Source: Stratiolaelaps scimitus
Taxonomy: Eukaryota > Arthropoda > Arachnida > Mesostigmata > Laelapidae
Reading direction: 5' to 3'
Assembly (NCBI GenBank): GCA_019614645.1
Contig: JABWDB010000003.1
Coordinates: forward strand, 17,383,001 to 17,447,000
DNA: 64,000 nucleotides
Both the position numbers and the translations under genes were made by a program. Below are positions 26,060-36,019 of the stretch, piece after piece. Each line of letters begins with the position of its first letter. The first letter of the stretch is position 1. Under the pieces are notes generated by a model. It had not been told where the DNA came from. It saw nothing but the letters and a program-made list of their open reading frames with translations, and made no database searches.

Positions 26060-27224
26060 CATGTATATCGATGTACGTGTGACGAACATTTTTCAACGTG
26101 GTCGACATGCTTTTTTTCTGCATGCTGAACCGCACGACGCAAATATCTCCGTGGCAAAGAGCATCGTAAATCTTATCGGCTAACCTCGTGGCCTGGCTAT
26201 CAAAGACATCTGCTCGCGCACACATACCGCATCGTGTCCCACCGTGCCTGACATACGACATTTTCGGCCTGTCGAAGGCCGCACGATTGCTTGCTTTCCG
26301 TGCAGATGACAAGATGCGACCCGCTCGACGCAGAGCCAGCGGAGTCATCTCTAAACGCATGGCACATGCGCGCGGGCACCTTATCAACGAGAGGGTGAAA
26401 ACTCCGACCAGTTGACGTATGGAAGATTTCGCTTGTATGAAAAAGTGCTATTTGAACTGCCAGCTCATCGAACCATGTTCGGGTTTGGCCTCCAGATCAA
26501 CCACTAGACGTGAGTAGCGATCAGTTTTGCTTAGCGAACAAAAAATAGTAGAGACCTTCTTATTTTTTTTTTATCTAAGTATACCAGTGTCCAGATGCCC
26601 GGCAGTTTCGTGTTTGGTTTGGAATACCAAATTGAAGTATTGAACATGAAGAATGGATGGCATGCGAACGCAATCTGTGAGGAACTTGGGGTTCGTCCTG
26701 GGAAACCCTTCGTCAAACTCGTGTTTCGACTTCGGAACGGGAACGAATCGAGTATATAGATGATGAACGGGTGTGTAGCAACACATCTAAACGCGAATAT
26801 TCTTCATTTTGAAACATTCAAAGCAAAATTAGCGTAGATGATGTCACAGAGGTTGCGCATTGTATTCTTCTTCTTTGCACATTATGTCGGAAAAAATCAA
26901 TATGTTCACAGACCATGGTTGTTCGGCGCGTGCCAATAACATTATCACGGGCCTAAGCCTAAGGATTGCATACATTTGAAATGCTCGTATTCGAATTCGC
27001 GTTTTTAGATATGCAATACGCTTCGATGGCATTTCAATCATTTGAAATCTGATAATCATGAAAGCATACGATACTCCACTCTGCGACTACCATAGGCCCC
27101 TGATCAAGTTGCCCACTCATCTGAGAACAGAGCTTCGGGAAAGGGAACTGCGAGATGGAAACGACGCGGGGAGAGTTTCATTTTGAAAATTGACGGCCCC
27201 CGTCTGCTTGCGCGATGCTTATAG

Positions 27225-27247
27225 CCCCCCGCCCCCGCCCCCCCCCG
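27225..27247. repeat. C-rich tract
   Basis: Runs of six, five and eleven or so C separated by single G bases. The minus strand is a run of G tracts that could form a quadruplex. Confidence 0.9.
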
Positions 27248-28467
27248 GCTTTCTGATGCTGCCGCCCGCGTCATGTGTCCCGCACGCATCGATGTGGCTC
27301 ATGATCGACACGACTGAGCAGTGCCTGCTGTTCGCTCAGCTGAAAATATTTGCGCGGATCGCATCGACTTCTCTCAGTCATGACTGGTCGACGGGAGCCG
27401 CTCTGCAGCAGGTCTGGTCCTACGAGTGTAGGGAGGGGGACGTGAGGGGTTGAGTGGCGAGAACGCACGACCGTAATGCTCGACCTCCGCTGGTGACAGG
27501 GTAACGGTGCAGACAAGCCGGCACAATTACTAAGAACGCTGGTCCGTAGAAGCCTAGCGACCATTCGATGCGGACTGCCTGCTGCCCCGAAGAATACGGC
27601 GGTGTACTATTTTATCTGTCGGTGCACCGAGGATCCCATTGCCTCTCAGCAGCCGTAAAGCCCCAAGCGCCATCTGCCCCGCTGTTCACAAAAATATCGA
27701 CCCGTGTCATCGTCGTTGCTGCTCGTCCGGATCTGTTTTCATGTTTGTACTCCTCGTATATGATGTGAGGGTTATGTTTGTGATTGTTTGTCTGTGTGTG
27801 TGTCCACGCTGCCACTAACACCGAACTCTCCAGAGGTCGTGGTTATCTGCGGTCGGCTTTGAGACGAAGGGCAACAGAGGCACAGCGATGCCCAGGACGA
27901 AAAGTACGCGTAGAGTATAGTCCAACGGAGCGAGGGCAGCATCACAGTCACATCGGACGGACAATGGCAATGCCATTTCTTCCCCTCGAGTATTCGATGT
28001 GAATCCGTCCGTTGTCTGGTGACTTGTTTGGCCTTGGTGCTTGCTTGTTTGCTAGCTATATGCCGCTGTGCCCTGACCACTTACGTCTCGCTCTTGCTGG
28101 CTGCCTGCCTCGCTCAGCTCGCCTGTGCCTCCGCATCGCCGCGGCGTGGTCCTCTGCTGCCACGGCCAGTGTCACTGTCCCTCGCGTGCTTTCACATTTC
28201 TCCCGTTAGTAGCACGAGCAGGCTCATGCTCTTTCCTTCGTGCGCACTCAACACACGCACACACAAACATAGACACTTGACAGTGACTCTCTCTCTCTCT
28301 CACTTGTGCACTAACTCTTCTAAGAGGCTTGCACGCGTCCGTCCAATGGCGATAGCAGCACTGGTGGTAACGCTGAAGGCGGAGACCGCAATGGTGACGA
28401 TCCCACCGACGTCCTCCGTTGCTTTTCCTTTACCAGCCGCGTTGCCCATTCCTCCCTACTCCTCCCC

Positions 28468-28493
28468 GTCGTTGTCGTCGTCGTCGTCGTCGT
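28468..28493. repeat. (TCG)n trinucleotide repeat
   Basis: A near-perfect tcg run. Confidence 0.9.
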
Positions 28494-28677
28494 ATGCTCG
28501 TACTTCGCTTGCTCTCTCATTCCCGCATCTTGCTTCTTCCATATCGTAGCTCCGAGCCACCCAACTGCTGCGCTTTCCGAAGTTTTGCTAGTTTCGAATG
28601 CTAACTAGTGACTAATTCAATAGTGCGGCCGGCTGGCGGTAGCTCTCTGGCGTCTCCTCTGCGCGTTCCATCCAACT

Positions 28678-28680
28678 CCC

Positions 28681-28714
<34 letters not shown>

Positions 28715-28793
28715 GATCTATCTATCTCTCTGACTGAGTTGCAGCACTTCTCGCCCGTCACTTCTCTCGCTCGCTCGCTCGCTCGCTTGCTCG
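28678..28793. repeat. Compound (CT)n, (CTAT)n and (CTCG)n repeat
   Basis: A long CT run at 28679-28714, then atct units to about 28732, then ctcg tetranucleotides at 28765-28793. Confidence 0.95.
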
Positions 28794-28934
28794 TCCTTTG
28801 GCATCCCCAGACTCCGGTCTACCCGAGCCGTTGCCGCCAGTCCGCCGGTTCGAGCGACCGGTGGCGAGTAGAGAGTCGCGCACAGCGTGGCCGCCAAAGT
28901 GGAGGTGGCGGCTCGACGGTGGTTGTCTCGACAA

Positions 28935-28965
28935 ACAGCAGCAGCAGCAGCGGTGGCGGCGGCTG
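28935..28965. repeat. (CAG)n/(CGG)n trinucleotide repeat
   Basis: A cag run passing into ggc units. Confidence 0.85.
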
Positions 28966-29059
28966 CGGTAGAAGCAAACGCGCACCAGCAACGCCAGCCT
29001 CCACCGTTTTCCCATTTCTCCATGCCGTTTTCCTCGTCCAGTCGGTTGCTGTGCTGGAT

Positions 29060-29088
29060 GCCGCCGCCGCCGCCGCCGCCACCGCCCC
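29060..29088. repeat. (GCC)n trinucleotide repeat
   Basis: A perfect ccg run with a terminal variant. Confidence 0.9.
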
Positions 29089-29248
29089 TTGTGCTGCGAG
29101 GAACCCCTCCGCGATCTGCCATATGGAAGCTCCCTCGGGGCGAAACGAACGAGCTTCAGACAATACACGGTTCCACTTCCCTCCTGCAGTTTTCCCCTGT
29201 TAGTTTCCTCGTGCTCGCTTTCATGTGCTCTCTCCACTTCTTTTTTCG

Positions 29249-29268
29249 CTCTCTCTCTCTCTCTCTCT
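29249..29268. repeat. (CT)n microsatellite
   Basis: About ten CT units. Confidence 0.95.
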
Positions 29269-30808
29269 GTACTTTTCCTCTCATAGCTGTCGCTCCGCCT
29301 CGGCGAGGCCAAACCCCAGCTGCCCCCAAGCTATTCCTCGTATCGTGTACCCCCCCGCCCACCCACTCGCGTTTGCTCTCTCTTTACCGAGAGAATCTGG
29401 CAGAAAGCAACATCGTCCGGGCTCGCCTCAGCGAGAAACGAACACAACACATCGGCCGAGTCACAGACATGACGAAAGAAACAAGCAGCGAACGGCGGCC
29501 GCGAGTGCATTTCAAGCACCCAACCGCTATTATAATACTCACGCCGCAACCATTGCTACGAAGACATAAACAGCACGCATCAAGCAGACAATTCGGTAGC
29601 GGGGACCGGGTGGGACCGGGGCGTCCTGATACCCTGAAAGCTCTGATGTTTTCTTCGCCAGAATTCATTTTTCAGTAAACTCTGATGTTTATAAGTGCTA
29701 TTGTGCTGATTATGCATATACACATGAGCATGTATCTATTCATTTGAGGAAACATGTACACAATGCATTCAGCGTTGCAAGTTGAAACGCAACAGATGAC
29801 TATAGAATCCATAGTAAAATATGTACGTATTTTCTATACAAACAAATACCGTATTTTACGATGTTCAATGAGGTGACTTGTGACGCCGATCATGTGCCTG
29901 CCGTGTAATTTCCTACGTAATATTGACGTATCTAAGGTATACTGGCTATTTGATAATAAGCATATAATAATGAAGAAGTGAAAAGGTATAGAAAATACTG
30001 TCGGGACAGATGAGGAGGCGATAGCGAGGAACTCGTTTCGCCGGAGCAATCAGCACCAGACAACGAATGTCATTATACGATTGCCATTGCGACTCATACG
30101 TGCGGGGTTCTCTTTTGGCGTTAAACACCGGTTTGCTGTCTTGATGGGGCCGCTAGAGTCAGAACTCGGCCTGGCACATGACACGCTTTGATCCAGTGAG
30201 TCAGTCTTACCGTTCTCATGCGTGACGGACCAGAAGGCGACGCACCAGGCGGGTCCATTGACGTTCGTGGCATTGTTCGCGGTGACAGGGTGCTGGACAG
30301 TGGCAGCCGCAGCAGCAGCGCCAGCTTCTTGCCCCAACACTTCTTGGCCTTTGCCCCGTCTCCTCCTACTTCTCTCGGAGGACCTGAGCCAATCCGGCCG
30401 AACGCCAGCCAACCCAGGGCGCTATCCACATGGCTCTTCTTCTATCCCATAGGGATGACTCTCGGAGTTCGGAGACCACTAAGATTAACCCATCAGCTGT
30501 TTGTGGCTGGTGCCCTACCCTTTGACCAGCTGAAGCGAGCGAATTAAATTAGGCGGCCGCTAGAGGAGGACGGGAGCCCGATGGTTCGTCTCGGGGACGA
30601 AGTGGGGCCGAATGGCTGGCAATGTAAAGAGAAGGCCAGGTTGACTGACTGGCTCCCTCCTCGCTTGACGACTCCCGGTGAGGGAGTTGAGGTCGTGTGA
30701 CAGTCCGAGAGCCAAGGCACACAGGAAGACTAAGGCAAGTCAGAGAAACGACGACAGCGGCCTCAGATGGCCGGAAGATGGCATGGACGGCTTAGAATTT
30801 CAATAAGT

Positions 30809-30827
30809 CTCTCTCTCTATCTCTCTC
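30809..30827. repeat. (CT)n microsatellite
   Basis: A CT run with one AT interruption, close to the 30844 hairpin. Confidence 0.9.
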
Positions 30828-30843
30828 CCTGTTTCCCCTCTCA

Positions 30844-30874
30844 TCCACCGACTCCGTCTCCCTGAGTCGGTGGA
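30844..30874. repeat. Perfect 11-bp-arm hairpin
   Basis: tccaccgactc and gagtcggtgga flank a 9-base loop within the GC-rich part of the 12-kb intron. Confidence 0.85.
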
Positions 30875-32189
30875 GTCTACGGCCCTAGGTCCTCTCTGGT
30901 GGTCGTCCTCGCCGGTAGCCGGGTACCGGCGACGTCGGTGTGCGCTAGGACAACGCCGCTGCAGTCGCGCGACGTTTGGATGCCGGCTAGTGACTCGGAA
31001 TTGGTAACCTGACCCATGCTAACTGGGTACGCCGACCGGCAAGAGGCGGGCACAGAAGCCAGCCCGAAGGTCGGATAGCGACACGCAGTGAGTCCCATCT
31101 CTCTCGTTGCCCATGCGCCGCTGTGTGCCGCCGTGCTTGACGAAGATGCAGCCGGGAGAATTGGAACAGGTCGAGTGCGGGGCGGAGGGGGGGGGAAGGG
31201 GGAGTCGAAACCCGAGTCCTTTCGATGAAGCAGTGAAGTCCGTCGAGCACCGAGCTCCTGCGACCGATCAGCGTGTCCTTCACCACCTACGACCTATCCA
31301 GCCATAGGCAGGTCGCCGGCGCACCATCACCGTGCCTCATTTCGCGTATAGGTGTTTGCGGTAGACCAGAGGCCTCGAAACTACTACAGGAGTCCGCCGA
31401 CTTTCACGAGACCTTACCACAACCCCTGTAGTATGTGTGCATACAGGCAGACGAAGTAATGAAATACGCATTTGTAGCACCATGTTCATCCTCGCGGCCG
31501 CAAGGTTGAACTTTGCCACTGCGCCTAACTGGCGGTGTCGGTCGGGACGACGCGAGCATCATATTAACCGCTTCTAGCTGTAACCATACCAGGTGAAGCT
31601 TTCGGTATGAGGCGGTTTCTTTCGGTTTCTATTGTAAAGTTGCGTTTGGGCGACGTTTTCGACCCGAAATACTCGTTTGCGATCGAGGAACGTGCATAGC
31701 AATTCAGCTCGCTTCGCCATATCAATTCGGCCAATAAAGAACACCCCGTGTATTCAAGTTGGTGCCTTGTTGACACGACGGAATCCCAACTCGGAAAAAT
31801 ATCCTTTCCCATCTGTCCCGACAACTCGTCAAATCACATTCAACAAAATCATGACGCGTCGCCTTGAAAAATCCTGATTTTGGCATGATTGTCGAACCGC
31901 ATTACAAGTTTTAGTACTAGTAGCGATGAAAGTAGACTGACCTTCCTTTACTCGTCCAATAATCTTCATATGCTCTGTATGCGTTCATATCGTAGAGGTA
32001 GCGGGCACTTTATATTTAGAAGGGATCACCGCACTACATTATTAGGTTTTGTTTTCGTATATTAATAAGCGTATAACTGTATATGCGGTTTTGGGCTACG
32101 TACTATGCGAAACTATGTTACGGATTATCAATATTTTGTTCGAGCGCCATTCTTGATGTAAACTTTGAAGTTCTTATGTGGCTATGCCT

Positions 32190-32210
32190 GTATATATATA
32201 TATATATATA
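32190..32210. repeat. (TA)n microsatellite just inside the receptor intron
   Basis: About ten TA units, roughly 90 bp downstream of the donor of the 330-bp exon (minus-strand sense). Confidence 0.95.
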
Positions 32211-32300
32211 CTTGTTTGCCTTGTGCAGGCACTTAAGCGTTGGGAAATTACATTTCCGTGAATACACTACGAATGAATTGAATATAATGTAGGCACTTAC

Positions 32301-32630
32301 CGGTCGCATGAGATTGATAAGGCTGCTACCGTCCGAGGAGGACTCGGCCGCGTCGCACGATATCACAGGGAAGTCGACCGCCTTGGTGAGGTCGAGCTGC
32401 TGTAGGCCCATCGCAAACAGCTTGACGGCGTCATACATCAGTGCCGTCTCCGTTTTGATCAGATGCGGACCTGGGGCTGGCGGTGCCCGAACATGTTTCG
32501 GCTGCTGTGCCAGCCGCTTCCAATCATCGAGGAAGTTCTGCAGCTCCGGCGAGTCGACATCCACGAGCCGCAGGCCGGTGATCTTTGTTTGTCCGTACTT
32601 GAACTCCTCTAGATCCACCGTATGGAGATC
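32301..32630 (-). CDS. Kainate-type ionotropic glutamate receptor, internal exon (late amino-terminal domain)
   Basis: This exon encodes 110 residues of the extracellular amino-terminal (ATD, LIVBP-like) domain of a kainate-type glutamate-gated cation channel, which acts at the neuronal or muscle membrane. The translation begins DLHTVDLEEFKYG and contains ITGLRLVD, then KTETALMYDAVKLFA, which matches the kainate-family signature T-x-A-A-L-M-Y-D-A-V. It ends ISCDAAE...SLINLMRP. The cysteine in ISCD corresponds to the conserved ATD lobe-2 disulfide position. The acceptor on the minus strand is a pyrimidine-rich run ending ctggattctag, just before GATCTCCAT. The donor is CGACCG followed by gtaagtgcc. 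The exon is 330 bp, with phase 0 at both ends. The open frame continues past the donor into intron and upstream to a GTG, but neither edge is real coding. The preceding exon, expected to end in the DYHNY-type segment, was not found. Family assignment is secure; the paralogue within the kainate group is not. Confidence 0.93.
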
Positions 32631-34949
32631 CTAGAATCCAGTAAGAGAAGAACAGTTAGAGTTAGATCAGCTAATCGTATGATCACGTTTTATAGAAACT
32701 TTTATATAATAAGCAACACACACTTAGGTGCTATTATTCAGTCAATCAAAATGGATTCGGTGCGTGGTTCATGGCATATTACACGGGTTGGCATATTACC
32801 GAGCTTTGGAGTAGGAGGCTAGTGGGTTTGTGAGTCCCACAGTGGTCGCTCACTACGGCTGAGTGACGCAAGTGTATCAAGCATTCCGGAAACCGCCACA
32901 TCAGGAAAAATGATATGTAACAAAAATAGGAGCTAACGTTTATAACAATCGACGGGTTTTCCCCAGCTAAACTAAATGCTTTGTATCTACTGAGTGAGCT
33001 GACAGGGATTGCGACAGATTCTGCGAAGTTATAAACTTTTTCTCTGCTTCTTCGTAACAGGTAAATTGACGCCAGAATATATCATTATACCCTGAGCTCC
33101 CGCACTTTCGAAAATGTTCATACATGATATCGAGCTAATTACCATGACTGCATCTTTGGTAACGGTCAAACAGAGGTGAAACCATTCATAGTTCCAATCG
33201 CAATGGCAATATACGCAGTGTTTGAATGAGGACCAGTGTATATGAACGGATGCAGTCGTAACCTGCTTTCTCTCACCGGGCTATATTAGTTTCCGTAGGC
33301 AAACGCTACGAAAAATTTCCGCCTCGCGTGTCTCGAGACCATCTCACATCACGTGCTTCTGAAGGACGTTTCCCGTCGAGTTGTCATAAGTTTCAGTGTC
33401 GTCTTAACCATAATCACCATCATCTTGACATCCCATCGCTGCCATCGCCAGTAGGTAGGCACTCATCATACACGGCGAACACCGAATGAGAGAGAGGGGA
33501 CTTTACATGAGCTGAACGGACGACCGTGAGCTAAAACGCGGAAGAAGCAGGCTAAGGAGACGTGAAATGTACGCGCCGCAGTACAGGAACGACAAAATAT
33601 CTCCCCCTCGAAGACCCCTCGCTCGCCCCGTACTCTCGTAATTGCTTCTCCATTAGAGGACTCCACTTATCCCGGCTCTTGCCTTTTGAAGGAATAGGGG
33701 AGAGCGGGCAACGAGGGTTGGCTTCGAAATGAGAGCTGCATAGCACGCGCGAGCGCGCACACACCCGCACCCACGCAGGGTGCGATATGGTACTTCGAGG
33801 AGGGTACAGTGATTGGGGGAGTGGTTTAGGGGGCGTTCTGAACGGCTGGGCCATAGTAGCGTATGGATCCCATGGAGGCGAAGGAGTTGTGGAAGGGACC
33901 AACGAGATCCGGAGGCGTCTCTGAGTCGAAAATGATCGCCCTTAGCAGTGCTCCTCACGCCCACACATATCGCTGGACGCGCGCTACTAGACACAGATCC
34001 ACGCAAGAGCGCGTTCTACGTTCCGTCGCTGGTGAAGACGCAGGCAGTATTCAGGCAGACATTGCGAAGCGGTTCCTCATAATCGGCTAGTGGTTTTATA
34101 TTATATCAGACGTCGGGGGCGCTATCCAGCCGAGCCTCTCGAGCATCACCCCTGTAGCGAAATAGACCAACCGACTGCCCGCTGTCGCGGGCCGCTCGGC
34201 TGTAGACCCAGCCTAGAGGGATCAGTTGTGCTTCCATTACGATTGGGCTTGAAATCCATTGCTCATCAATAGTGCCCCTAGCTCTTCCCGGCATTTCCGG
34301 CGAGCCTCCTTTCCCGAGCTCGCTTCAAGACAGGATAGGTCCTCCCTACAAGCAGTTCCCCTCTAGCGTGTACGGTTTGATAGACAGAGGAGCATTCACA
34401 TTCACACATACGTCGATTAAGCATTTGACAAGTCGATGCTTCCAGAATGATTCCCGTACCTTCATTCGAATCTGCTCGAGTAAAATCGCTCAAAGTGGAG
34501 ACTGAACGAGGTTGAAGTTTGCCCCCATCGATGCTGATATGGCTATCAGTTCACAATGCCAGTTTGTTCGTTCTTCGAATATACGCCATGATAGGTTAGC
34601 CTGGTATGAAGAACACTGTTAGAGCGCAATATAACGTTTAATGTTTGGAGTGTCTCAGAGATGGCACGCGAATGCTCACTAATCGAGAACGTAGATTGCC
34701 TATTAGATGAAACTAGGTTCATAGCTGTTTCCTATGATGCCCCTTACAATAAACGAGAGCTATAAGCAACGTATTACTAACAAACCCGCAAGTGCAACGA
34801 TTACCTCGATTCGTGTGTAATCCCCACGGAAGGATTTGACCAGAGACCAGAGAGGTCCAAATCCCTGTCGTTTCCCATGCGGCTTTCCTCCGGACGAATG
34901 TATCATGTCTATCAGCTAGGTAGCAGGTAGCGCTACCAAGACGACATGT

Positions 34950-36019
34950 GATGGGTCGTTCTTTACGAGAATACTTGCCCACGTCTACCAGAGTGTACTG
35001 TATTTTATTCGTGACCAAAGTAAGCAGGCCCATTGGATAGTTGATACGAATTAGGTGCAAACGCTCTTGCCAGGGCCAAAAATCTTCAGGACTGAATACC
35101 CCGCTGGGACAGCATTAATATTCTTGGTTTAGTGGGGACTGTTCAAATCTAAAAAATATGTCTGCACCGCGACATAACCAAAAACCAGCTGCTGATCTAC
35201 TATCGTTGATGGCTGAATATCTACCCCAACTTTAGAAATTGATGGCCAATCACTCTTGTCCATGATGACTCCCCGTCACGACGGAGGGCCCCCACCAAGG
35301 TAATTTCAGAAATTGCTATCCGATCACATACGCCGTGAGAAGATGGATATCAGAGTTAAAAATGAGTAGCGTACCGAGGCGGCTACTGATGACGCCTCTT
35401 TGTTGACAGCCGAAATGTGTCACGGTACGTGAACAGAGGAGTGACACGTGGCATGGTCTCCTGGGCTTTCCTGTTGTAAACATTAGTCCAAGGGCTGCTT
35501 GTCACTTTCGTGAATGTTTGTCAATACTACTACTAATAATAATCATTGAATTAACTGGCCCGAAGTCATGAATTTGTTTGATATCTGTCAGGAATAATAA
35601 CTGCAGTCCGAAGTAGGTTATGGTCGACAAAATAAGTGTCCTTTAAGGTTCTATATAAACGTGCAGAACAGATGTGGTCGTAAGCTACAAAATATCTCTG
35701 AAGTATTCCGAAGGGACACGTTTCAGGAAAGCTCAGCTTACCATCCAACTTTAAGCCAGAGCTGGGTATCATTTAGACCACTACGTATTCAATTAGTTAC
35801 CTGTTATCGACTCTAATCACTGAAATCTTCGAGATTAAGCGGGGAATGCGAGACCCTGTCAAACATCTCAAGGAAATCAAGGTGTATACATTTAAAGGTT
35901 CGTTTTCGATCTGACAAATCCGCTATCCTTCCAAGCAATTGCGTCGACGCCGACGCTACGAGATAGTTGGAAATGTCATCTACTACAATCTTCCTGATAA
36001 CACACGCAATTGGCTCCAC
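34950..36019 (-). mobile_element. Decayed non-LTR (LINE) retrotransposon fragment, reverse transcriptase region
   Basis: On the minus strand, 36019-35813 translates with the block IHLDFLEMFDRVSHSPL. This closely parallels the conserved reverse-transcriptase motif L-D-F-x-K-A-F-D-R-V-S-H-x-x-L of CR1/Jockey-type LINEs. It is preceded by a LINE-like stretch of the type I-S-N-Y-L ... S-T-Q-L-L-x-x-x-D. A stop follows, then 35772-35566 has CPFGIL and SARLYRTLKDT, which could be worn versions of V-P-Q-G-S-I-L and the K-L-Y-R segment after the catalytic aspartates. The Y/F-A-D-D motif itself is not recognisable. Near 35060-34960 the segment QERLHLIRINYP resembles the (Y)-E-E-R-L-x-x-L-x-L-x-P-L thumb region. 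The order and strand are those of a LINE, with stops and frame changes, so it is a dead copy. The first block is fairly secure; the other two and the ends are inference. Confidence 0.5.

Larger units (their letters stand above)
20086..32300 (-). other. Intron of the glutamate receptor gene (12.2 kb)
   Basis: Runs from the gtaagtgcc donor at 32300 to the atttcag acceptor at 20086, read on the minus strand. The exons on either side join collinearly with the kainate family, so no obligatory exon is expected inside. It is AT-rich at about 20090-21550, 24050-27050, 29650-30050 and 31550-32300. GC- and microsatellite-rich blocks lie at about 21600-24000 and 27100-31500. Two unassigned ORFs, at 21749-22171 (plus) and 26000-26370 (minus), are described in the findings. 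Confidence 0.85.

Noticed and set aside
28019..28549. 176-codon plus-strand frame with a signal-peptide-like start
   Set aside because: The start is GTG, and the rest is Ser/Leu/Pro-rich from CT and TCG repeats; there is no family resemblance.
28887..29678. Longest open frame in the window (263 codons, plus strand)
   Set aside because: It begins at GTG, runs through CAG, GCC and CT microsatellites, is opposed by equally long frames on the other strand, and lies inside a receptor intron.
34090..34300. Short frames around 34.1-34.3 kb on both strands
   Set aside because: They overlap each other, lack recognisable motifs and sit in a GC-rich block where stops are scarce by composition.
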